A DNA stretch of 8,090 nt, taken from assembly GCA_013817065.1 (NCBI GenBank), contig JACDDJ010000073.1, forward strand, positions 1 through 8,090, given 5' to 3'. Under the pieces are notes generated by a model. It was not told the DNA's origin. It made no database searches and was given only the letters and a program-made list of their open reading frames with translations. Position numbers and translations under genes: made by a program. Shown piece after piece: positions 1 through 5,595 of the stretch (positions are counted from its first letter, which is position 1; each line of letters starts with the position of its first letter). Source of the DNA: Acidobacteriota bacterium. Lineage in GTDB: Bacteria > Acidobacteriota > Vicinamibacteria > Vicinamibacterales > 2-12-FULL-66-21.

Positions 1-43
1 GGTTGACGCGACGCCCGCATGGTCTCCCGGAGCTGCAGCGCGA

Positions 44-835
44 ATGCGAGATGAGGCGCGACGAGCCAAGGGACGCGACCGGGTCAGCAGGCACCGCGCG
101 AAACATCGGATGGCCCTCGGTAACGGTAACGCCCTGGACCCCAACGCATTGGCAGAGCGTAACGCTGTAACGCTCAAGAACAACCGGCTGCGGGTCGCGA
201 AGCACCGCGCCAAAGTCCGTGCGGCTCTTGCACTTGCAGCCGCGGTCCCAAGGTGTAACGCCCTCGATGTAACGCGTAACGCTGTAACGCTGGGAGAACG
301 TTCTTCTCTTACGTTACAAGAGTCTCTATCCCATCTGTGCCCTACAGACATACGCAGCGTTACAGGAAAGAGCGTTACAGGGGAACGAGACGTGGAGACA
401 GGGAACGCGGCTGAGGAGCAGCAGGCGGCCATCCGCGAGAACCGATGCTGCGGGCGTGACGGTGCCGAGCTGCGCTGCAAGCTCTGTCGTTGGTCACCAA
501 CCTACCTGCCGATCCTGCAACGGCTGCGGACGACCGGCCGGACGGCTTTCGACGCCAGCGACCGCGCGCATCTTTCGACGGCGACCTCCGACCCGCAGAA
601 CGGGGGCGGCGCCGGTGTCGGTGAGGCAGGCCCCCACTGTCACGAGACCGACCGCTGCCTTGACGGAGCCATCGACGGCTCCGACATCCTCGAACCCGTC
701 CGACGATTACCGGACGCCGAACTCGCTGTCGCTGCGCTGCGCCGCCTCGGTCCGATCGACCCGTTCATCGCCCGCGATCCGTATCGGCCGATCGACGCGG
801 AGGCTGTCCCCGTCGATTACTACGAGCCCCGATGA
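44..835 (+). CDS. Repeat-containing basic phage protein with C-terminal zinc-knuckle-like motif; possible replication or DNA-binding protein
   Basis: Not assigned to a named family. The N-terminal third is basic and internally duplicated: residues 11-44 and 48-83 share the pattern R-x-RV-x-x-HRAK-x-R-x-x-L and each ends in RNAVTL. Residues 135-154 hold a Cys cluster (CCGRDGAELRCKLC) followed by RWSPTYL, a plausible metal-binding knuckle. From memory, phage and plasmid proteins with RNAVT-rich tracts and a Cys-rich SPTY tail occur near replication or packaging genes, but I cannot name a family. The ATG at 44 has a GGAG at 29-32; the frame is open to the left edge, so an upstream start is possible. 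The stop overlaps the next ATG (ATGA, 832-835), which supports this frame. The coding sequence contains the TGTAACGC repeat cluster. A role in replication initiation, with its own binding sites inside the gene, is inference. Confidence is good that it is coding and low on function. Confidence 0.6.
   Translation: MRDEARRAKGRDRVSRHRAKHRMALGNGNALDPNALAERNAVTLKNNRLRVAKHRAKVRAALALAAAVPRCNALDVTRNAVTLGERSSLTLQESLSHLCPTDIRSVTGKSVTGERDVETGNAAEEQQAAIRENRCCGRDGAELRCKLCRWSPTYLPILQRLRTTGRTAFDASDRAHLSTATSDPQNGGGAGVGEAGPHCHETDRCLDGAIDGSDILEPVRRLPDAELAVAALRRLGPIDPFIARDPYRPIDAEAVPVDYYEPR
120..380. repeat. Iteron-like cluster of TGTAACGC repeats in both orientations
   Basis: GTAACGC occurs on the + strand at 126, 159, 167, 255, 269, 276 and 284, with GTAACG also at 120. 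Its complement GCGTTAC occurs at 357 and 372, with CGTTAC at 312. The longer 10-mer CTGTAACGCT is exact at 165-174 and 282-291, and inverted at 356-365 and 371-380. The 18-mer GCGTAACGCTGTAACGCT is exact at 157-174 and 274-291. The cluster lies inside the 44-835 gene, so part of it is explained by repeated Asn-Ala-Val-Thr codons, but the inverted copies encode different residues (SVTGK, SVTGE). Spacing is irregular, so it is not a CRISPR array. It could be binding sites for a replication initiator or repressor. Confidence 0.75.
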
Positions 836-1074
836 CATCCACGACGTCGACCTCGACGATCGCCACGACGTTGCGCACGCCGATCTTCCTCGGCGTCTCA
901 CTGATGGACGTCGTCCCGATCGACGGCGGCTTCCGCGTCCGCTGTCCCGGCTGTCGCGCCGAGCGGATCCTCGGACCTGCCGCCGAGGTCTCGGAGTTCA
1001 CGCACAGCGAGATCGCCTGCGCGGTCCGCCTGAGAATCGAAGCGGCGCGCTGGGCGTTCGAGGTGCTGCTATGA
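832..1074 (+). CDS. Small Cys/His (zinc-finger-like) phage protein
   Basis: An 80-residue protein of unknown function. It has a Ser/Thr-rich N-terminus, then a compact domain from about residue 25 (MDVVPIDGGFRVRCPGC). The visible pattern is C-x2-C-x16-H-x4-C (CPGC, then FTHSEIAC), which could bind one zinc ion, followed by a short helix at the C-terminus. The start at 832 overlaps the previous stop as ATGA, and its own stop overlaps the next ATG the same way (1071-1074), so it sits in a coupled operon. An internal ATG at 904 would give a 56-residue protein covering just the folded part and cannot be excluded. Small single-finger proteins of this sort are common between phage replication and packaging genes, where they may act as regulators. 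Its role here is not known. Confidence 0.6.
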   Translation: MTSTTSTSTIATTLRTPIFLGVSLMDVVPIDGGFRVRCPGCRAERILGPAAEVSEFTHSEIACAVRLRIEAARWAFEVLL

Positions 1075-1481
1075 GCCGCAAGCACACGCCATCGTCAGCC
1101 CTGAGCGAGAAGCAGCGTCGAGCTGTTCCGATGAGTCGCAAAGCCAAGCCCTCCCGCCGCACAGCGACCGCTGCAAAGAGCAGGCGGAATACAGGCCAGT
1201 TCGCCAAGGGTCGAAGCGGGAACCCCGCCGGCCGGCGGGAGGGGGTCCCCAACAAGGCCACGGCCGAAGCGCGAGCCGTCTGCGCGCTCCTGGTGGATGA
1301 CCCGGCGTATCTCGCGCGGCTGAAGACGCGGCTCCTGGCCGGCAAACTCCCGGCGGCGGTCGAGTGCATGCTGTGGCACTACCGCTTCGGCAAGCCGAAG
1401 GAGCGGATCGAGCACACCGGGAAATTCACGCTGGAGCAAGCGGTCGCCGCGAGTCGGCAGCAGGGCGCGCGCGATGTCTAG
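1071..1481 (+). CDS. DUF5681-type phage protein, putative terminase small subunit
   Basis: A 136-residue protein with a Lys/Arg/Ser-rich N-terminus and then the DUF5681 signature, GQFAKGRSGNPAGR at residues 42-55, followed by EGVPNK. The rest is helical and charged (residues 75-136). Genes with this domain usually lie directly upstream of a large terminase, as here, and are commonly taken to be the small terminase or DNA-recognition partner; that function is inferred from position and family. The ATG at 1071 has a strong GAGGTG at 1060-1065 and overlaps the previous stop, so I prefer it to the ATG at 1131, which also begins Met-Ser-Arg-Lys and lacks a good ribosome site. The frame is open for 600 bases upstream, but that part reads as a shadow of the two preceding genes. 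The 3' end overlaps the large terminase start by 8 bases. Confidence 0.8.
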   Translation: MSRKHTPSSALSEKQRRAVPMSRKAKPSRRTATAAKSRRNTGQFAKGRSGNPAGRREGVPNKATAEARAVCALLVDDPAYLARLKTRLLAGKLPAAVECMLWHYRFGKPKERIEHTGKFTLEQAVAASRQQGARDV

Positions 1482-2643
1482 CCTGACGGAAACCGCGTCA
1501 ACGATCCGCGAGTGGCGCGAGCACCCGCTCCGCTGGTTCGCGGATAACTTCCCGGGCGCCACGCTCGATCCCGCGCAAGTGGAAGCGCTGGAGGCCTTCG
1601 CGAGCCCCGACCCGACGAAGCAGCGCATCAGCCTGCAGGCGTGCGCCGGACCGGGCAAGACCGCCACGCTCGTCTTCGGCGGACTGCACTTTATCGGGAC
1701 ACAAGGCGATCACGGCGAGCATCCGAAGGGCGCGGCCGTCGCGATCACCGGCGACAACCTGTCGACGAACCTTTGGCCCGAGTTCGCGAAGTGGATGGCG
1801 CGCAGTCCCTACTACTCCAAGGCGTTCACCTGGACGGCTTCGCGCATCTTCGCCAACGATCATCCCGAGACGTGGTTTCTCGTCGCTCGGACTTGGCCGA
1901 AGTCCGCGAACGCGGAAGCGCAGGGCGCGACCCTCAGCGGGCTGCACTCGAAGTATGGGCTGGCGCTGATCGACGAGTCGGGCGCCATTCCGCTCACCGT
2001 GTTGCGCGCGGCCGAGCAGTCGCTCTCCGGCTGCACCTTCGGCAAGATCATGCAGGCGGGCAACCCGATCTCGCTCGACGGGATGCTCTACGCGGCGGCC
2101 TCGCAACTCCGGCACCTCTGGTATGTCATCCGGATCACCGGAGACCCGGAGGACCCGAGGCGGTCGCCGCGGATCGACCGCGCCTGGGCCGCCGAGCAGA
2201 TCGCCACCTACGGCCGCGACAACCCCTGGGTCAAGAGTTACATCCTCGGCGAGTTTCCCTCGCAGTCGCTGAACGCGCTGCTCGGCATCGAGGAGGTGGA
2301 GGCCGCGATGAGAAAACAGCTCCGACCCGACGACTACAGCTGGGCGCAGAAGCGGCTGGGCATCGACTGCGCCCGCTTCGGTGACGACCGATCTGTAATA
2401 TTCCCACGGCAAGGCCTCGCAGCGTTCCGGCCGGTCATTATGCGCCACGGGCGGGGTCCGCCGTCTCGGTTGATATTGCAAACCGCGTCCTCGCCGCCCA
2501 GGAAAAATGGGGGGGTAACGCATGCCGCTATCGACTCGACCGGTGGGTGGGTGGGGGGCTGGAACAACCGACGTTCTTCGGGCAAACGGTTTTGCGCCAA
2601 TCGAAGTCCAGTTCGGCGCGCCGGCAATGGACAAGCGCTATAA
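1474..2643 (+). CDS. terL: Phage terminase large subunit, N-terminal part (frameshifted gene 1474-2959)
   Basis: This carries the ATPase that drives DNA into the procapsid plus the start of the nuclease domain. Walker A is ACAGPGKT at residues 56-63, with Ala in place of the first Gly as in many terminases. Walker B is LALIDES at residues 163-169 with D167 and E168. The first nuclease aspartate is in GIDCARFGDD (D298), typical of the RNase H-like fold. The frame is convincing to about 2450, then reads nonsense except for a short correct stretch (AAIDSTGGW, 2524-2550) and stops at 2641. The missing pieces lie in the other two frames. Correcting a lost base at 2453-2456, an extra G in the G7 run at 2509-2515 and 4 extra bases at 2542-2558 gives one 493-residue protein of normal length. 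The start overlaps the putative small terminase gene by 8 bases. Confidence 0.9.
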   Translation: MSSLTETASTIREWREHPLRWFADNFPGATLDPAQVEALEAFASPDPTKQRISLQACAGPGKTATLVFGGLHFIGTQGDHGEHPKGAAVAITGDNLSTNLWPEFAKWMARSPYYSKAFTWTASRIFANDHPETWFLVARTWPKSANAEAQGATLSGLHSKYGLALIDESGAIPLTVLRAAEQSLSGCTFGKIMQAGNPISLDGMLYAAASQLRHLWYVIRITGDPEDPRRSPRIDRAWAAEQIATYGRDNPWVKSYILGEFPSQSLNALLGIEEVEAAMRKQLRPDDYSWAQKRLGIDCARFGDDRSVIFPRQGLAAFRPVIMRHGRGPPSRLILQTASSPPRKNGGVTHAAIDSTGGWVGGWNNRRSSGKRFCANRSPVRRAGNGQAL

Positions 2644-2959
2644 AAATCGGCGGGCGGAGATCTGGTTTGAAATGGCCGAATGGATCAAGCGCGGCGGAGC
2701 GCTGCCGAACCTCCCCGAGTTGGTCGCCGAGCTGGTGACGCCGACTTACACCTTCAATGGCGGCAAGTTTCAGCTCGAAGAGAAGGATCAGATCAAGCGG
2801 CGTCTCGGCCGGTCGCCTGATCTGGCGGATGCACTTGCCTGCACTTTTGCGATGCCGGATATGCCGAACGACATCGCCGGACAGCGCGGCTCGGTCGGGA
2901 AAGTCAAAACCGACTTCGATCCCTACCAGGGTGCCTACGGCGGGGACTACGACCGATGA
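2522..2959 (+). CDS. terL: Phage terminase large subunit, C-terminal nuclease part (frameshifted gene 1474-2959)
   Basis: This is the second half of the large terminase, in a different frame from 1474-2643. Genuine homology begins at GGWGAGTTD (about 2546); the first residues, including the ATG at 2522, are probably an accident of the frameshift, so this is unlikely to be a separately started gene. The nuclease domain continues with the KRYKNRRAEIW segment and KRGGALP, then the acidic motif RSPDLADALACTF, whose Asp residues would complete the metal site formed with D298 and the Asp of AAIDSTGGW. The C-terminal tail is short and ends YGGDYDR. The stop overlaps the ATG of the next gene (ATGA, 2956-2959). 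With the three indels repaired, no catalytic residue is missing. I am very sure of the family and unsure whether the break is biological or a sequence error. Confidence 0.85.
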   Translation: MPLSTRPVGGWGAGTTDVLRANGFAPIEVQFGAPAMDKRYKNRRAEIWFEMAEWIKRGGALPNLPELVAELVTPTYTFNGGKFQLEEKDQIKRRLGRSPDLADALACTFAMPDMPNDIAGQRGSVGKVKTDFDPYQGAYGGDYDR

Positions 2960-3586
2960 AGCCGCCCCGTGTCGACTTGACTGGCCGGACGTTCGGACGG
3001 CTCCGCGTCGTGGAGCGGATCCCGCATGCGAGCGGGCGCAAGTCCGTGTGGCGCTGCGTGTGTGAGTGCGGACGGACCACCGACGTGCGCGTCGACCATC
3101 TGCTCTCGGGCCACGCGCGGAGTTGCGGCTGTCTCTCGCACGAGCGCCTGAAGCAGCCCCGCCCAGGAATGCGGCGCAACCTGCGGGGCCGGCAGCTCGG
3201 CGACCTGCACGTCCAGCGACCAGGCCACTATCTCCCAGGTCCGCATGGCACCACGATCACCGCCTGGATCTGCCGCTGCGCCTGCGGCCGCGAAGTCGTC
3301 CTCGCGACGCGCGACCTGCTTTCGGCGAAAGGCACCGATGACCAACTGCGGGTGCGCCCGCTTGAAGCCGGAGGCTGCGGCCTATGTCGGCACGCCGCGA
3401 TCCGCACCCGCGCCTGCGCCGCCGCGTCAGGTGTCACCCGCTACGGGCGCGCAGGCCGCGCTCAATAAGTTCCACGACGCGCATTCGCCGATCGGACGCA
3501 CGCGTCGCATGACCTCGCCGGCGGAGGACGACGAGGCCGGCGTGGTCACATGGCAATTCGATCCGTTCACACCACGAGGAGACTGA
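2956..3586 (+). CDS. Two-repeat Cys-rich (zinc-ribbon-like) phage protein, frameshifted near 3330
   Basis: It has two tandem copies of a domain common in phage and bacterial accessory proteins: a Leu-Thr-Gly-x-x-Phe-Gly-Arg-Leu opening, then W-x-C-x-C-x-CG and a closing CGC. Copy 1 spans residues 7-59 (Cys 34, 36, 38, 57, 59). Copy 2 spans residues 75-133 (Cys 106, 108, 110, then NCGC). The uncorrected frame runs to 3468 and loses the last NCGC. Removing one A from the run at 3328-3330 restores it and continues to a stop at 3584-3586, just before the next gene, giving 209 residues with a Pro/Ala-rich linker and tail. The ATG overlaps the terminase stop, and GGGGA at 2942-2946 is a possible ribosome site. 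The Cys groups probably bind zinc. DNA binding is likely but unproven, and I see no HNH catalytic motif. Confidence 0.75.
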
Positions 3587-3589
3587 AAC

Positions 3590-4143
3590 ATGGCAGACAA
3601 CGATTTTGCACCCCCGACCCCTGACGTGCAGCGGCAGACGCGCGTCTTGTATGACGCCGACCAGGCCGCGCCCCTACCCCAGGCCACCGGCGGCGAGCTG
3701 TATAGCTACGACGCGGGCGTGGAGGTCATCAAGCACGCGGCGCCGAACTCTTCGCCGAGGCGGGGATCGACACCGCCGGACAGCAGCGGCTCAGGGAGAA
3801 GTATCAGAGCATCCGCAAAGCGACGGGGCTGCCGGATGGCGTGATGGCGAAGATCGCGGACGGGGAAGTTGGGAACCTGATCGCCAACGCGCGGGTCTCG
3901 TCTGATCCCGAAGGGGATGCGATGACTCGGGACCAACAGATCGTTGCCGCGAACGCGGAGCTGCGGCAGAAGTTCCAGCGGCAATACGGCGCCAAGGATG
4001 GCGAGCAGTTGCTGGAGCGCACCGCGCGCTTCGTGCGCACGCATCCGGCACTCGCGAAGACCCTCCAGCCGCGTGGCCTCGGATCCCGGATCGACATCGT
4101 TGAGTTGATCGCCGCCCATGTGTTCTCGACCGGCTTCCGCTGA
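3590..4143 (+). CDS. Hypothetical phage protein downstream of terminase, frameshifted near 3740
   Basis: I do not recognise a family. The ATG at 3590 has an excellent ribosome site, GAGGAG at 3576-3581, eight bases upstream. The first frame encodes an acidic, Pro-rich N-terminus (MADNDFAPPTPDVQ) up to GVEVIKHAA and then becomes unlikely sequence. The next frame continues with ELFAEAGIDTAGQQRLREKY and runs to 4143. Adding one base to the GCGGCGCC run at 3736-3743 joins them into a 184-residue, mostly helical, charged protein with LERTARFVRTHPALAK and a C-terminal GSRIDIVELIAAHV. The position after the terminase and the composition would suit a scaffold, head-assembly or packaging accessory protein, but that is only position-based inference. 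It is the last phage-like gene in the window; no portal or capsid gene follows. Confidence 0.65.
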
Positions 4144-4144
4144 G

Positions 4145-4747
4145 ATGTCAGCGAGTCCGCAAGATCTGGCGCCTGCGCCGGCGAAGGCACCGGACCGGCT
4201 ACAATCCACCCAGCATCGTCACCAGAACACGCCGTTACTGGTTTCAGTGATTCATGTAGTGGATATCGAAAGCACGCTCCGTTTTCTCGAACAGAAATGG
4301 CACACAGGGTGGGGTCTCGCCTCTGCTTTGATCGCAGCAGCAACTCTGTTCGCATTGATCATTCCAGACGAGGAGTTGCGCTGGCGACTGGGCGCGATCG
4401 CTCTTGCGTCCGCGGCCATCGCGCTCACTTGGATACTGGGTTGGCGTCCACGGAAAGCCAAGTCGGATGCTGTTGGCCTCGTTATCTGTGTAGCCTGTGG
4501 GCCCAATACCAAAAGCCGTCACATGCGCGACGAGTTTGTGGCCACATTCCGCAGCCTTATAAAGGGCGGCCCGACTGGTTCGACCTTCGACGTTGTAGAG
4601 ATTCCTGACCACATCGCCGCTGGCATACAGGATGACGAAGCGGCCGCGAAACTTCGCGTTCGCACCCGCGCCCACATGGTGCTCTTTGGGCGCGTCCGGA
4701 TCCGCCAGTCAGGGGGCGAGCCGGTGGCAACGACGTCATACCGGTAG
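4145..4747 (+). CDS. Two-helix membrane protein with conserved cytoplasmic domain, probably truncated
   Basis: A 200-residue protein of unknown function. It has a polar Pro/Gln-rich N-terminus (1-30), a short helix (VDIESTLRFLEQKWHTGW), two likely membrane helices at about residues 57-73 and 82-99, and then a soluble alpha/beta domain. That domain (110-188) includes GLVICVACGP, a RDEFVATFRSLIKGG segment, VVEIPDHIA and RAHMVLFGRVRIR. I recall longer bacterial proteins with this layout that carry on well past the GRVR motif, so this one looks cut off after residue 193; this is memory and needs a search. The ATG at 4145 lies one base after the previous stop, and an upstream in-frame ATG at 4118 would overlap the phage gene. 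The first 30 residues may be the remains of a phage gene fused by recombination to the unrelated membrane-protein segment. Confidence 0.55.
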   Translation: MSASPQDLAPAPAKAPDRLQSTQHRHQNTPLLVSVIHVVDIESTLRFLEQKWHTGWGLASALIAAATLFALIIPDEELRWRLGAIALASAAIALTWILGWRPRKAKSDAVGLVICVACGPNTKSRHMRDEFVATFRSLIKGGPTGSTFDVVEIPDHIAAGIQDDEAAAKLRVRTRAHMVLFGRVRIRQSGGEPVATTSYR

Positions 4748-4820
4748 CCGGCCGAGGCCAGCGACCACGAACCAGATCCCCCACAGGGTCCGCCAGTAGC
4801 AAGGTTAGCCAGCTGCCGGT

Positions 4821-4859
4821 GCGAGCGGCTCGCCGAACGGAAGGAGCCGCCGCGCTCGC
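4821..4859. terminator. GC-rich stem-loop between convergent genes, possible terminator
   Basis: GCGAGC (4821-4826) followed by GGCTC (4827-4831) can pair with GAGCC (4844-4848) and GCTCGC (4854-4859), leaving a 12-base loop and a 5-base bulge. It lies between the 3' ends of the membrane-protein gene and the endonuclease gene, where a bidirectional terminator is expected. There is no clear T run on either side. The remainder of 4748-4873 shows no gene I can support. Confidence 0.25.
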
Positions 4860-4873
4860 GGTTACGCGCACAC

Positions 4874-5191
4874 TCAGAGCGTTCCAGCTAGCAGTGTCAT
4901 TGGCGCGTTATACAGCCGACGATTGTCGGAATTGAACTCGTATTTTACGTCGCAGAGAAGATCGTGCAGGTCAATCAGGGTAAATGACGTAGGTAAGTAC
5001 TGCGAATCGCGTGACCCGCTTATGGCTTGCGCCGTCATGCCAAATGCCAGTAGCAGGTGCCGAGCGTCAACAGAAACTTTGAAGGATTCCGAGGGTGACA
5101 GGTAGAACGATCGCATCGTCGTTGCTGCCGACCCTTCAGCGTAGATTTTGCACTCTAAATAGGTGGCGCGGTCCTGCTGGTCTCGGATCAA
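4874..5191 (-). CDS. Type II restriction endonuclease, C-terminal part with ExK motif (frameshifted gene 5538-4874)
   Basis: This is the second half of a PD-(D/E)XK endonuclease. It opens IRDQQDRATYLECKIYAEG: the E-C-K supplies the catalytic Glu and Lys, whose partner Asp is in YPD at the end of the 5188-5538 fragment. Adding one base to the TTT on the minus strand (5190-5192) joins them as YPDILIRDQQDRATYLECK, a PD-x13-ExK core. Further on are RSFYLSPSESFKVS, DARHLLLAFGM and, near the C-terminus, LLCDVKYEFNSDNRRLY, all of which I associate with restriction endonucleases encoded next to methyltransferases. The TTG at 5191 overlapping the previous stop could look like a coupled start, but a split of the active site between two polypeptides is less likely than a frameshift. 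Corrected length is 221 residues, a typical size. The target site cannot be read from sequence. Confidence 0.75.
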   Translation of the reverse strand: MIRDQQDRATYLECKIYAEGSAATTMRSFYLSPSESFKVSVDARHLLLAFGMTAQAISGSRDSQYLPTSFTLIDLHDLLCDVKYEFNSDNRRLYNAPMTLLAGTL

Positions 5192-5538
5192 ATGTCAGGA
5201 TATCCAGTGGATTTGCCCGCTCCGGCGGCGGACGTCGGTCTCGCAGCATTGAGGCCCACCTGGGGCAATGCTCGCATCACGTATGCCTCGACGTCGTTCC
5301 CTACCTCGTTTGGCCGTGGCCGTCTGACGGGCTTAGATTCTAGTTCAGCCGCGCAAATGAGTATGGCCTTCTCGAGCCGCAGGACGAGGTCCTCATCTGC
5401 GGGGTCGGACTTGTTGATTTGGAGCACCTGACGCTCGGCAAGAGCCTTGATGATCACAGAAAACAGAATGCCCTTGATCGGCTTGAGCATCTGCGCTAAC
5501 GCTGCCTCAAGCACTTCGACCCGTTCTTTATCTTCCAA
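5188..5538 (-). CDS. Type II restriction endonuclease, N-terminal part (frameshifted gene 5538-4874)
   Basis: A 116-residue fragment holding the helical N-terminal region and the start of the nuclease core. The TTG start at 5538 has a good ribosome site, GAAGGA, seven bases upstream; an in-frame stop lies just above, so no earlier start exists apart from the adjacent CTG. Residues 1-70 are helical (VEVLEAALAQMLKPIKG; ADEDLVLRLEKAILICAAELE). GNDVEAYVMRALPQVG (80-95) matches the helix that usually precedes the PD-(D/E)XK core and carries an acidic residue (E84). The fragment ends GYPDI at residues 112-116, just after the catalytic Asp 115. The Glu and Lys lie in the 4874-5191 fragment. The gene follows the methyltransferase with a 57-base gap on the same strand, the usual modification-then-restriction order. 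The endonuclease would cut unmodified incoming DNA, if the reading frame is really intact. Confidence 0.75.
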   Translation of the reverse strand: MEDKERVEVLEAALAQMLKPIKGILFSVIIKALAERQVLQINKSDPADEDLVLRLEKAILICAAELESKPVRRPRPNEVGNDVEAYVMRALPQVGLNAARPTSAAGAGKSTGYPDI

Positions 5539-5595
5539 CAGGACGTCCTTCGGTGATCAAAGCGTTCGTAGATTTTGGAACGGATTGTTCGAGTC

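Noticed and set aside
120..380. CRISPR array
   Set aside because: The repeats are only 7-10 bases, occur in both orientations with irregular spacing, and lie inside a coding frame.
456..1070. Long open frame upstream of the DUF5681 gene
   Set aside because: It is Arg/Ser/Thr/Pro-rich shadow sequence across two genes that are themselves linked by ATGA overlaps; the true start at 1071 has a GAGGTG ribosome site.
2450..2560. Programmed ribosomal frameshifting in the terminase
   Set aside because: Three separate shifts, including a four-base tandem expansion, would be required; programmed sites use one.
1498..2634. Long minus-strand open frame opposite the large terminase
   Set aside because: It is very Arg-rich, has no recognisable motif and lies wholly opposite a gene with Walker and nuclease motifs; typical antisense frame in GC-rich DNA.
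2956..3586. Homing HNH endonuclease
   Set aside because: The Cys repeats resemble those of some phage accessory proteins, but no His-Asn-His catalytic motif is visible.
4118..4144. ATG at 4118 as start of the two-helix membrane protein
   Set aside because: It lies inside the end of the previous gene and adds an unlikely peptide; the ATG at 4145, just after that stop, is simpler.
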